64,000 nucleotides of DNA, from NCBI RefSeq assembly GCF_001649575.2, contig NC_051431.1, forward strand, positions 2,611,594-2,675,593, given 5' to 3'. The notes under the pieces were generated by a model. The model made no database searches, was not told the origin of the DNA, and worked only from the letters and a program-made list of their open reading frames with translations. The stretch comes from Kryptolebias marmoratus. Its lineage: Eukaryota > Chordata > Actinopteri > Cyprinodontiformes > Rivulidae. Shown here piece by piece: positions 11,554-24,200 of the stretch (position 1 is its first letter; the number at the start of each line of letters is the position of its first letter). Position numbers and translations under genes: made by a program.

Positions 11554-14500
11554 TGGCTTACTATAAGATGAGATTCTGTCTCGTGTTTAAATTTAAAATA
11601 TGCATGCAGAGTGCTGCAGTCTGAAGAAAAACATGGATAAAAGCTTCATTTTTATCCTTCCTGCTCTGCAGAGTTTATTGTTTCAAGGAGGATCTGATGC
11701 AGCTTTATTTATAAACGATGAAAAAATAAAATACCACAGGGTTAAAAGTGTGATCTTATATTAAAAACAATAATTAGAGCAAACAAATTCCACACCGCGG
11801 CCGTGTTAGACCTCTTCAATGAGCCGAAGAGGACTGAAAAGGGGGAAAACCTGAGCAGTTCTTAGAATAAAGTCTCCTTTAAGAATAAACAATGTTTCTG
11901 AAGCTGTATCTGTCTGCTGCAGTGAACTGAAGAACGAGTCAAAAATGTTACAGCGGAGCAGATGCTGTCATCAAATCCAATGAGTTGACCCAAAAGCACC
12001 AGAAGCTCCGGGGGCAGGAAGATAAAAATAAACAAGCTCAGATTTACCAAAAACAAACAGGGTCGGCCAAGAACATGATACGAAACGAGCGAGCGGGGAG
12101 ACTGACAGAAAAATGGATCTGAAAAATAAACTCTTCATCCTGAGAGGACAGAAGAACAGAAATAAAACCAGAATACAGGACAAGGAATAAAACAAAGAAA
12201 ACAACCCTCTGATGCGTCTATAAAAGGTTTTGGGTTTTAATCAGAAATAATTAATAAATCAGGAGCAAATGATATCTTTCTGAGTAACAAGGATATCGTT
12301 CCAAGAGACGGAGAAAAAGCAAACAAGTTCCTAAAGCCTCTCATAAAGTGGCACTGATGAGTAAATATTTAATGTTATTCTTGAGTTTCCTGGCACAGAA
12401 CGTACCCCTGAGCGCCCCTGCTTCGCTCCTAAATTAAAACAATTAAAGTCTGATGAACTCTCGTCCAGACAAACATCCGTCTGCTGCAGCTGATTCCAAA
12501 CTGTGGACATCCTGATAATAATTAACCTGAGCCCGAGCGCATCTTTAATCCTGCTGCCTGAAACCAAACAAACTTATCAGCGTGACCAAGAAAATCCACA
12601 CCAGCCTGCAATCAGTTCCACCAGCTTATAGAATAAAACTTTACCTGCAGTTCATTCAGGTTCAGACGATCTCTTTCTAACCAAAACCAAAAAAAACACG
12701 TTGTGTAACGATGATGTTGCTGCCATAAAAATCAAAATTACCTTTTTTTCCCCTGGATTTTCTTAGTTTCAACATTTGATATGTTTACTTTGTTCCATTA
12801 TGAATAAAATACTGGTTTTAATTACATTTTACACAATAGCCCCAACCTGGAGTTAGGCTGCAAGACAACTGATTAGTTCAAGGACAATAAAAACAACTTA
12901 CAAAATTAAATATTTTGTTTCTATCCAACTTCCACATGAGACGATGCTTTAACGAAGATATGAAGCAAATTTACATTTCTTTTTTGGAAATAACAAATCT
13001 TTACTCTCTTCACTGACAAAAGTCTTGTACTTTCTTATTATTAGTATTCTTTCATGCACTGGAATACTTCCATTTCACGAAAAAAGGAATTAAGCTTTAT
13101 ATTACTATAAAATAAGAGCTAATAAATAATAAAACAAGCTTTCAAAATAAAAGTATTTTGCTTAGAATCATCAATTAAACTCAATTATTTTTTCATCATT
13201 ATATTTCAGTAAATGTTCAAATATCTAAGATTTCTTAAACTAAATATGATTGTTTATATTCTATTTAATTTGACAACAGTTGGAGCAAACAGTGACTTTA
13301 ACTTTAAAACTTTACGAGTATTTTGTTGTCAGTTATGTAGGATTTTTATTTGTCCTTTTTAAAGGTGAAGCTGCTGCTCGTGTCTCTCGGTTTTTTTTAA
13401 ACAGTATAAATGGCGTCTCCCGTCTCCCGATGGGGTCGCTGAACTCCATCAGGACGAGCCGGATCGATCCGTCACGGCCGTAAAGCTTCGTCTCTTGTTC
13501 TTCATGCTGCGACAGACACACCTTCACGCCTCAAACAGAGGACTCCGTGTTTTCACGACTGCAGAGGTGCAAACCGGATCGACCGAAGCCACGATGGGAT
13601 GTTCGCATCCAAAAGCACCAATCCGTGTGGTTTAACTTTCAACAGCCAATTAATCAAGCTAATTCTAACGGCTGAAGAGATTCAAATTACATGGTTGTAA
13701 ACATGGAGTGATCAGAGAAGAGGATAAATATTGTAAATTAGGCCTGGTGCACACGTGAAAACAATTACCGTAATGTGCTGCGGCAGGAGACGGGCTTGTT
13801 TGTGCGTTAGATTAACTAACTGGTTACCTGCTGACATTTCCCATCAGATAATGAGACAAAACTCCCAGCAACGACTGCAGGAGTTCACTTCGTCACATCG
13901 TTCATGCATCGGAGCACAAAGACAGATTTCACTTTAAAGAAGCATAAAAAACACGAACCCTAACCCTGCAACAGGAAGTGGAGCTGTTAAAATGAGTTTT
14001 TCTAACAGGAAATCCCTCCATTAATGGCTTCTGCTCAGTTTTCCTCATCTGTAAAAGAACGAGGACCTTTAATTACCCCGTAACGTTCAACTCATCAGTC
14101 TACAGTTTCACGCTGCAGCTGAAAGGTTGGAGTCACTCCTCTTCACGAGTTTGTGTCCATCTTGAGTCTCTTCTCATTATACACGATCCCTCTGGGGTCC
14201 ATTTTCAGAAAACAGAAACGTGGCTTTTCTCTGTTTTGCTGATGATCTCCGCCTTTATTCCTCCGATCCGTTTGGTAGTCCATCACACCGACAGTCAAGC
14301 CTCATTGAACCGCCTTGGAGATGTTCGAACACAGAAGGAGATGGACTTTTTTCAATCTAAACAAAAGCAAACCAGACAATCTAATCTCCTGAACCGCTTC
14401 GAGTTATCGACCCTTTAGATGCCTACTGTCACCTGTCTGCACCTCGGAGGAATTATTGACGGTGCTTGAAATTTGAGAAACAAGCGTCTCCTGAGTCGGG

Positions 14501-14649
14501 TTAAGGTCGACGTTCCATCTGACCAGTTTGAGACAGTAATTCCTGTTTACATCTTATTTGGATGTGTTACGGCCCGGTGGCCTTCAGTGTATGTTTTCTT
14601 TTTTCCCTCCTCCTCCTTGTGCAGGCTCTGTTGTGGGACCATTGGATGC

Positions 14650-14763
14650 AACCCTTCCTGTCTCTCCTTCCTGGTCGCCGCCTACAGACGTCGTGATTGG
14701 CTGGCCAACCCTTCCTGTCTCTCCTTCCTGGTCGCCGCCTACAGACGTCGTGATTGGCTGGCC
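14650..14763 (+). repeat. exact 57-bp tandem duplication in the U3 part of the solo LTR
   Basis: Two adjacent copies (14650-14706 and 14707-14763) appear identical. Each carries CTTCCTGTCTCTCCTTCC, ACGTCG and GTGATTGGCTGGCC (a reversed CCAAT box), just upstream of the TATA-like box. Repeated U3 enhancer blocks are common in LTRs. Confidence 0.95.
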
Positions 14764-14800
14764 AATTGACTGCTCCACCTATCCCTGAGGAGGCTTGCCA

Positions 14801-14808
14801 TATTTAAA
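14801..14808 (+). promoter_or_regulatory. TATA-like box of the solo LTR
   Basis: TATTTAAA, about 40 bp downstream of the duplicated CCAAT-containing block. A transcript would start near 14830 and could read into plus-strand DNA to the right. Confidence 0.5.
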
Positions 14809-15479
14809 CCCTCACTTCCTTTCCCCAGGGCGGCTGTTCCTTTGTTTGAACAGTGCGCCTTGTTGCTGACTGTGTGCCTCTGATTTCAGCTTTGTCGCTT
14901 TGTTAGACTAGATAGTTTAACGTGTTGTGACTTTGTGTTTTAGAAGTATCTTGGGTTTGCTTGTTGTCTGGTACTTCTGTGCTTTGTTTGGTTTTCAGCC
15001 CTTACTTAGACTTTTAAATTTGGGAGTAAGTTGGCTGCATGTTAAGTTGCGACCACATTTTTAGCTTTGAATGGAATTTGTGTTTGTTAGTGATGGATAT
15101 TTTTCTTTCATGTGCTACCCACTTGTTTGAAGTGTATGTTTATTGTAACTTTACTTTTCACTCAATGCTTTAAGCTCAGCAAGAATAAATACCTTTCCTT
15201 TTCACCACCTAAAAAAGTCTGTGAGTCTTAAATGTCACGTCTTTACCCCTTTGGCCGAGCTGAAACGTAACAGGATGACTTTAACTCTCTGATCAGTCAT
15301 CTCAAAGACACCTGCAAGCTGTTTAAAATGCATCAGCTCTCCTTCTTACTGAGAAGGAAAAACATGATCGCTCCACACCTGCACTGCCCTCCTTACACCG
15401 GCTTCCTGCACTTCACACAATCCAGTTTCAGGCTTTACTGCTTGGTTTTAGGTCTCCTTACCTGTCTGAACCTTTACAC

Positions 15480-15687
15480 CAGTGGTCTCCAACCCTGGTC
15501 CTGGAGGGCCACCATCCTGCAGGTTTTACTTCTTCCTCTGCTCCAACACACCTGATTTGAATCAATTGGTGATTAAAAGGCTTCTGCAGAACATGAAGAG
15601 GTGATTTAACCTCTGAATCAGGTGTGTTGGAGCAGAGAAACAGGTAAAACATGCAGGATAGTGGCCCTCCAGGATTGGACACCCCTG
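15480..15687. mobile_element. palindromic hAT/Buster-like MITE, complete copy
   Basis: 208 bp. The two halves are inverted copies: CAGTGGTCTCCAACCCTGGT at the left, and ATTGGACACCCCTG at the right. Internal paired blocks include CTGCAGGTTTTACTTCTTCC and TGCTCCAACACACCTGATTT. The 8-bp flanks CTTTACAC and CTCTACAC differ at one base and fit the NNNTANNN target of Buster-type hAT elements. It has no coding capacity. Confidence 0.85.
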
Positions 15688-15980
15688 CTCTACACCTTTA
15701 CGCCCCAACCTGAGTTGTCAGACTCAAATAAAACCAGAGGCGGCCTCAGACTGTTGATCGTTTTGAAGCTTTTCACAGGAGCGAATCTGAATCCGGCTGC
15801 TTCTGTTTTGCTCTCCAGCCTTTTATGCTGTACATTACTCACAGGTCCTTTCTGCTTTCTCTCCGTCTTTATTCCTCTCCTCATTCATTCAGCAGTAAAG
15901 ACTGTTTACAGCTGATAAATCAGAGCTGCACAAACCAACCATCTCTGCTGCAGTCAGCAAATAAATACAGTCGTAATATT

Positions 15981-16005
15981 ACCTGACAGGCTTTTACTGT
16001 CAGGT
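15981..16005. repeat. short hairpin, 9-bp arms
   Basis: ACCTGACAG, loop GCTTTTA, CTGTCAGGT. Perfect but short. Confidence 0.85.
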
Positions 16006-17891
16006 CAATGAAGCGATTGATGCAAAGACAGGTGGATCACATCCTCAGAAGAATATGACAGAATTAACCTGTTAACAGCAAAGCCTCAGGTGGGTTAGAA
16101 GCCGTATCTCACCTGAGCACTCAGCTGGTTCTTAGTGTTGTGGAATAACCGAAGTTAACCTGATTTTTGTTTACCTCCGCCTCCCGCTCCGTGTTGTGAT
16201 GCCAACAGCTGAGACAGCTGCATTTTAATGTCTTGGTTTAACTGATCTCGTTTTCCTTGTATTTTTGCCTCACTAAATAAAGCACCCATATCTCACTTTG
16301 TGCTCCGCCAACAGCTAAATGAAGCAATGAATCTTCTTCCCGCGCCACAGCAGCCTGCAGGCTCCGATGCACAGAGAAAACAGTCGACAATACAACTTTT
16401 TCTGCTGGGTCCGGAAAATCTGGTCCAAACCCTATGTGCTCCGTAAGATGATAACCAGCTTAGGCAGCATCATTCCCCGGCTCAGGGCAATAAACAAGTT
16501 AGTTCTGTAGAATTATCTGACTATTTCTCCTCAGAAAACCTGCCTGTAGCCTTCAAATCACAGTCAAACATATTTAATTGCATATTTAACGCGATTATCT
16601 GAGTGATGCTGCTCTGAGCTTTTATGAGGTTTCCTAATAACACAGGTATGTATTTGTGACCTAATGGTGTGGATAATTACAGATAACTAGAAAAGTTCCT
16701 GGAGAAACTTTAAAGTTTGGTGCGTAATTTTGTTTCCTCTTCTTAAATCTTAACAACCTAATCAGCTGTAGACATACAGTAGATATAATTATTACTTTCT
16801 GAGAGTTCATGAGATTCTTTCCTGACAGACTTTCTCTTCAGAAGTTTTTAGGAAAGCTTCAAACAAAACAAAAAGTAAAATTTGATCTCTTTGCCATCAC
16901 AGTATGTTTTAGGGAAAGCTGACAGCTAATAAATATTGATAGAAATGACTGATTTATGACCATTTTTGTGTTTAATACGTCAGCTATGGTAGCCGTCTTG
17001 TCTCAGAATGACTGAGCCGGTTGGGTACGTTGTTATATTTAGGCCAATGTACCCAAAGAATAAAAACTATATAAATCTACAGACACAGGTGGATAACAGA
17101 GAGCAAAATCAGCAACCTGCAGATTAAAGATACTGAGCAGGAAATCTACATGAAACTGTTTTGGGTCAAGAAAGTATAACTGCAGATATGCAGATACTTG
17201 TTTGTTTTCACACAAACACATGTAAGCTAATAACCGGTTCGTTCCCCTCCTGTCAGGTCCGTAACGACAGGACCAGTTATTAGCCGGAGCCGAGTGCACG
17301 CTCACTGGGAGAGTCCAAGTCACACAGACACAAAAGCAGCCATTATTAATTTAATGAGACGCTACAACCGAGGTCGGCAGCGTTCAGGGGAATACTGGTG
17401 GGAGGAACCATCATTAGAACAAATCAGGGTAATGATGGGATTTAAATCAGCGGATTTATCATCACTAAGCTGCTGGCTCGGTTGGCTCTGAGAGCAAAAC
17501 TTAAAAACTACAAGCTGATGATGCCAGGAAGAACAGCTGAAGCTGATATTCTTCACAGAAAACTACTTTGGATAATTGCTAAGAATGATTCAGGAATGTC
17601 CCGGTGGGATCAGGGCTTTCCGGGGAGATCTCTAAGTGCCTGTTTAATTTTTTGTCCGAGTAAATTAATCCAACGCTGCTTGCTTTCTAACTGTAACGGT
17701 TTGGAAAAGCAAATGCGTCATCATGAAGATAAAGGGTCGTTTTATCGATTCAGACGAGGACTTGGCCGGGGAGACGGGGGGGGATTGTGGTCAGATTTGA
17801 TCAACTGAAACTCCAAATTTTCTGCTGGTTGTCGAAATGAAAAAGTTTGAGGCAAATATTTGTCCTTATCTGCAGTTCTCTGGGTATGAAC

Positions 17892-17979
17892 AAGTATTTC
17901 TTTTGCAGTTAAAGTGTCGTATATTATATACGACACTTTAACTGCAAAAGAAATACTTATATATACGGTATATATAAGT
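17892..17979. repeat. perfect 32-bp-arm hairpin overlapping a second palindrome
   Basis: Left arm 17892-17923, 3-nt centre TTA, right arm 17927-17958. The arm begins AAGTATTTCTTTTGCAGT and ends GTCGTATA. The last four bases of the right arm start another palindrome, ACTTATATATAC / GTATATATAAGT (17955-17966 and 17968-17979). Complete identity of the arms implies a young inverted duplication or MITE remnant. Confidence 0.95.
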
Positions 17980-18266
17980 TCAGTACTGAGGAGGGAAACT
18001 GACTCCATATAAGAATAACTGACATGTAACAAGACAGAACGAAGCTAATAAACCGTGGACGGACTGTTTGAAGAACGTTTTGTGTTGTTTGTATGTCCTT
18101 CTTAAAGAAAAACTCGCTGTAGGTGTATTTAAGCTGTATTAATATCATCACTGAGCTCAATCTTTCAGCCGAAGTTAACCAAACAAGCCCTTAATAATAA
18201 AAACTCTCAGGTGGTGCAAATCAGAAAGTTTCATGGAACAACTCGCCCAGACACAAACGCTACGTG

Positions 18267-18292
18267 CACACACACACACACACACACACACA
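18267..18292. repeat. (CA)13 microsatellite
   Basis: Uninterrupted CA dinucleotides. Confidence 0.98.
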
Positions 18293-21200
18293 GAGGCTCG
18301 TTTGAACCCTCTGGTTATAAATTATAGATGTCCTGGTGGAAACCTGCACACTCGGGCAGTTTTTAAATGAGAGGGATGCTGGAACCACAGACAGGCTGTG
18401 GATGTCGTTTTGACATTTCCTCTGGATTTCTGTTTGTTCTGAGATCAGTTTTGCACTTTAGACTGATTCCTGTGTTTATTAGGAACCTTTAGAAGCAAAA
18501 TCTGTTCAGGACGGATGGAAATCTTCAACTGCAGCCAGAAGTTACTGCAGAGAAAGATTTTAAGCAAAATAAAAACCTTTTTATTCCTTATCAAAGTTGT
18601 CAGGTGGATTACAGGGACTGCATTAATAAAAATAAATCCATTTAATCTGAATTTATGCTCTTGTTGTAGAAGAAAAGAAAAATTTGCACCATTTTGCTCA
18701 GAATTAAATTTTCCTAAGAGGAAAAATAGACTTTCCCCTCTTAGTTTTCTATAACAGGGTAATAAAAATAATCCTTCTGTATGATGAGCCCACAAGCTTT
18801 GTTCTGTTCCAGTTGATCGTGTAGTTTAAATCTGAGGTTTCTGCTCTCTAACCTGCTCTGTTAAATGTTTGTCTGCTCGCTTGTTTTAATCCAGAACCAC
18901 TCAGAACCACTCAGAACCACCCACCGATGACCCGGCACAGACAGCGTTCGCTCTGCATGTTAATGACAACACTGCAGTCGATGTGATGCATTCAAATACA
19001 TTCATGAAAATAAGCTTAATTAGGTGGAAAACTGTGTGCCGATGTAGTTTTTTGTCTTACATGGAAGTGGTCCAGGCTCCGTTTCGTCTCGTTTGACTGA
19101 GTCTGAGTCACCTGTGAGTTAAAGATGGCGCCATTTTATTCCCAGCTTTTGTTTTTTTTACGAAGAGACAAAACTGAAGCTCACACCCTGCAGAAACTCA
19201 ACTATCAACGACAAAAAAAGAGATTAAACTGTCAGAAAATAGGTTATCAATCGTTGGTACTTTATCAACTGTAACATCAGATTTAAAGCAGCTGAAACTA
19301 AATCAAATATCTGACAAATAAGCATTTCATTTACCATTTTAGCTACAGCAGACAAAAGCAAAATATGTGTTTAAGCCAGCTTCCATGATGAAAAATCTAA
19401 TAAATTAAATTCCCACAAAATGCTGTTAAAGTGTAAAAAGTGTCACTTTTTCTTTCTGGTTTAACTGTGCTGTTTAAAGGTTTTGGTTCTGCTCCACATT
19501 CCACTACCTTCTGAGTAAAAAAAGTAAATAAAGGTAAAAATAAAGTCTCAGGTGAGCCTCAGTTGAGTCCCGACTCCCCCGGCTGTCAGTCTGCGAGCTG
19601 AAGCTGAGGCGATGCGGCGCTCAGGTGACTTCCTCCATCACGCTCCATCTCACCTCGAGCACGTCGTGTTTAACTCGCTCTTTCTCCTAAATTTCTCCTT
19701 TTCCGTACGGACGTGCACGAACCCCACGTCTTGCCTGCATGCCACTTTTAAGTTACCTGGTTTCTTCTTCTGTTATTTTTACGCCTTCAGTAACTTCAAG
19801 CCTCAGCGGTGTGGTCTCTGCAGAGTTTGTGTGTGTTTGAATGTCTGCGCTGGTTTGACTCACTTCCTGGGAGTTTTGGTTTTTGTCACAAACTCACACA
19901 AGCAAGTTTAAACCTAACTTTGCAGCCTTGGAAGGAATAATACCGCTGGTGTCTTTTCTGGAACCAAAACTGGGCCACACGGGACAAATCTTCCTCCAGA
20001 AAATAACCCCGGCAGAAAGAGACAACCCCAAATAATCAGCTGCAGAGGAGTAAATAATACGAATATCTCTGCAGAGTCTCTCCTAAAAACAAGTACTTCA
20101 GTGATTCTCTTTTATTTGGAGGTTCATCTGTAGTCAGATCATGTGAAATACTCAGTCTGCTGTGGGCAGAACCAGAAACTCTCATACACTGTTGCACAGG
20201 ATGAAATTTAGGCCTTACAGGCTGTGAACAGATGCAGAAACCAGGAACCGAGCCTAAAATGTTTTGGTAAACTATTGGCACAGACCACATTTTGTAAGGC
20301 AGTTTTTAAAAGTATAATATTGTACATGAATCCCAGAATCCAGCTGGTATCTGATCCCACTGCAGTTATATTATTACATACACTTTGAAGGAATATTATA
20401 GTATTTCTTCTGCTGCTGGTGGCCCAAATGTTGACATCCTGACGTCATATTTAAGCTCATGTCAGGTTCAGGTGAGGTCGGTTCGACACGAGGAGCTAAT
20501 AAAGTTTTAATAAAGAAACGAGCAAACAAAGGCAGCAAAAAATACAAACAAACCTCAAGAGACACGGAGGAAAAAACGGACCATAATCGACTGACGACAG
20601 CTAAAGACTGGAGCTGAGGAGGGAACAGGAGACAGGTGGGTTGATGATGACAGGGAACAGGTGTAGGTGGGCGTGACAGGACTGAGGAGCAGAGGCTAAC
20701 TGAGCAAAATTACTGAAGGTGATGAAACATGTGAAATAAACAAGAGAAATTAACCCCAAAATCCACCAAAACAGAATCAAAAAATACAGATCCTGACGTC
20801 TTATCTACTTGTTTTCACCATTATTCCATTTTAAATTAATTATCAGCTAATATTAATAACATCCTGATAATATTCTCTATTCCTCTTTAAAGATTCTTTA
20901 GTTTTTTAAAAACTAACCAGGAAATTTATATATATGATGAAAAATTTACTCTTAGAACAAATCCAGTGAGCCAGAAAAGGCCAGAATATTTCAGAATAAA
21001 ATAAATATTTCACTTTATGGTGAAAGAAATAGTATAAATCTTTGAGTGCTGGACAAATTCTCCACAAATTTTGAGATATGTTTAGAAAATAAAGCAAAAA
21101 ACCCCTGCAAGTATCTGTAAAAGCACTTTGTTGTGATTTTGGACTCATTTCATGGTGGTGTGTGAAATATAAAAGCACTAAATGAGGAAATATAAAGCGG

Positions 21201-24200
21201 GATCAGCGTGGAGGAGCCTGTGAGTGCCATTCAGTGTCAGGCTGCAGAGCTCGAAAACAAAGAGCTTGTGCGTGACAGGCTGAGAGGAAACGAGCGATGA
21301 AGGGATGAATGAGCGGCAGAGAGAACAAGTGAGAGCCTGAGAGGCCTGGAGGGAACAGAGAAATAAAAGAGACCGGCTGCGAGGCATCGACGCACAACGA
21401 CACACAACAACAACAACAACACAACGCTGCGAGACGTTCCCACAGCCAGCCATCCGTGCACGAATCAGGCAGGAACTCAAAAAAAAAGGCTGGAAGGATA
21501 AAATGTGGCCTCTTCGTTCATACTGGAGATATTTTATACATTTTATTCACCTATATGCAAATCACGAGGTTTTATAAACAGCATCTGTTCTCCTTTAAAG
21601 CCATAATAGTTGCCAAAATGTGATTTTTCTGTGTTTTTATTTGAATCACAGTTTCTGCATCATTAAATGAGAGTTAATGCAACTCAAACTCATCAGAAAA
21701 CAGCAGATTCACAACTAAATTACAGAAATTCTCCTGTTAGAGTTCAGATTATCTCAGTTCCAACTTCTGCTTTAACCGACGCTTCGGTTTCCTCCCCAGA
21801 ACGACTCCACGCCTGTCGCCTTTTAGTCGCCGTTTCTTTCCAGAAGAAGAAGAAGAAGAAGGTCACCTTTTCTCTTTCCACCTGCCGTCTCTGACTCGTC
21901 AGAGGATTATTTCACCGAGACTGTCCGAAGTGGACTCGTCAGTGTTCGAATGTAAACAAACGACTCGTAATTGTTGGCAACAAACGCAGTAAACGTTTGG
22001 TAGTGAATGATTAGGTATTTGTATCGTAAATGATACACACATATAAAATAATTAAAATCAAAAACACCGAAAAATCGTGTATTTTGACATCTTAAATACA
22101 TTTTGTAGAAAAGCTTCTCTGTGTAGCATCAAGGTTTCTTTAGTTTGGTTACTTTAAAACATCAAACTAGTGAAAGTTAATGGAAAAACTAATAAATACA
22201 GGAGGTAACATGAATCCAGTTTAAGACAGCAAAGACTTTCCCTCCCTTTCTGTGATCACCGCAGCGTTTTAGTCACTTTTTATTTCTTCCTGGCTGTGAC
22301 CTTTAAGAAGCTGCTGATGGACGGCTTCATTCAGAGATTCTGCTGCTGCTTTCCAGGGTTATTACGTTCAATAAAAACCTTTTTTATAATGTGCTGGAGA
22401 AAACAGCTGAAGATAACAGTCGTGTCAAACGTATCTGAACAGAGCTGTCTCCAATCTTTTTTATTATTTAGGTATTTTTAGAAATATATCCATTAGGCTC
22501 GCCTCTTCTTGTAACGATCTCCTTGTGCTCGCCTCCGCCCTGCTTTGCTCCACAGAGGCAGACTTTATGTTGTTAGGCTGATGAAGAGCAGGTTCAATCA
22601 ATGATACGACGAGCCCTCGGTTCCTTTAAGAGGAGCGTCTCCCTGAGCTGCACACGTCCTCAAACTGCATCTGCAAGTTTCCAAAATGTCTCCAGACGTT
22701 CCCGGTGGTTCTCAGTTATGTCACAAAATGTCACTGCAGGTGTCTCAAACCTGTCTCAGTTTAGTTTCTGCAATTCTAGAGAGAGAAATCTGTATTTTGA
22801 CACCTTTAGAGGAGCCCTACTTATGACAGAAAACATCCGAGGCCACAGCACCAAATGTCTGGGTCTGAAACCCACGCTGATAAATAATGATTCATAAAAC
22901 CTGATCTAAACCTTCGTTACTGAAGTGTGCTCCGGTAGGTTTAATTATAAACATGGGAAGGGCACAAAGCGGGCTGAGGCGTGTACGAAGAGGACAGAGG
23001 TGGACAATTAAATAATGTGCACGGCTAAGAATACAGATTTACAAGCTGTGCACACAAAAACAGGCCAGGATTTTCAAAATAATGCTGCTCAAAATGGGCT
23101 CACACGGCTCGCCGGTGCAGTGAGGCTGCACGGAAGAATTTGCACATTTCTTCACAATTTTTTTGCAAATTTGAGTCGACAATTAATCTCCACCAGCTGC
23201 AACTCAGTGAGATTTTAGCGCCATCAAACAAAACTGCAAAAACATGAAATAGTTCTGACCTTTATTGTCCCTCAGGGGAGAAGTTGAACAATTCCTCCAA
23301 GTTCAGCGACAAACATGGGCTCATTTAAGAGTTCCATAACATTTCTATGGGAATAAAATAAACCAAAAAATGCTCATTTAAAATCCCAAAGAGGGTTTAG
23401 CTGACTGATTAAGTTAATTTATTGTCATTGGAACAAATGCAGGCAGCCTGTACCTTTGACCAGATGGGAGAAGAAGAAATTATTCCAATTAAAAATGGTT
23501 ATTTCTAACTAAAATTGTCTTCTTTACTATTTGTTTGTTCCAAATTAGTGACAAGGACAGTCGCTGCATGCCAGTCATCCACGACACGGGACAGAGAAGT
23601 TTTGCTGTGCATTTAGAAGTTACCACACGTAGAGACAGACTCATCAGTGTTTCGTCTCCAGTAAAAGCTCTGAGTCTGCACAAACAATCCCGTCTCTGCA
23701 GGCCCTTCTTGTGGATTACAGGTTAAAGTTAAGTTTCTTGTCTACAGCTGTACCCTGTAGCACTGCATGTTATAAAGCAGCTAAAAACATGAAAACAGCA
23801 CCAATAAAACCAACTTAAAGTCCCTTTCTGGAGTAAATACTTAGTTTGAGCCTCGTGAGACGCCGTAGTAATGTGGCAGTAATTACCTTCATGCAGTTCT
23901 ACAGAAAACAAAACAAATTTAAATGTTTTATAAAGTTTCTGCTGTGTATGTTAGACATTAGCTTATGTAGCAAAGATTCACCCGTTCTACAAATCATTTT
24001 TAAACCTTTTCAATGAAAAAACACCTTTTTTTTTAAATCTCATTTTGACACAAAGACAACGAACAGAGGGGAGATTAAATACCACCTGCTGGGACTGATT
24101 TGACTTTTTTATGAAGCAGTTTAAATATGTGATGCACTGTAAGTATTTCTGTTAAGAGGAAGAAATTATTACAACTGTTTGAAATTTTTAGATATTAAAG

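Larger units (their letters stand above)
4047..14559. other. non-coding stretch
   Basis: Apart from the repeat pair at 8.0 and 11.4 kb and the small hairpin at 9.0 kb, I see no gene. Frames of 60-150 codons here have no familiar motif, no conserved splice context and low-complexity composition. Confidence 0.6.
14565..15272 (+). mobile_element. solo LTR, 708 bp
   Basis: It starts TGTTACG and ends CGTAACA (7-bp inverted termini with TG...CA). It is flanked by the 5-bp direct repeat GGATG at 14560-14564 and 15273-15277. Inside, in plus orientation, are reversed and direct CCAAT boxes near 14695-14765, a TATA-like TATTTAAA at 14801-14808 and a polyadenylation signal AATAAA at 15184-15189. This is the U3-R-U5 order of a retroelement promoter. 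No internal retroelement coding region follows, so it is a solo LTR left by recombination. Family (Gypsy, Pao or ERV type) cannot be fixed from the LTR alone. Confidence 0.85.

Noticed and set aside
13950..13965. Telomere-like CCCTAACCCT
   Set aside because: Less than two units, expected by chance.
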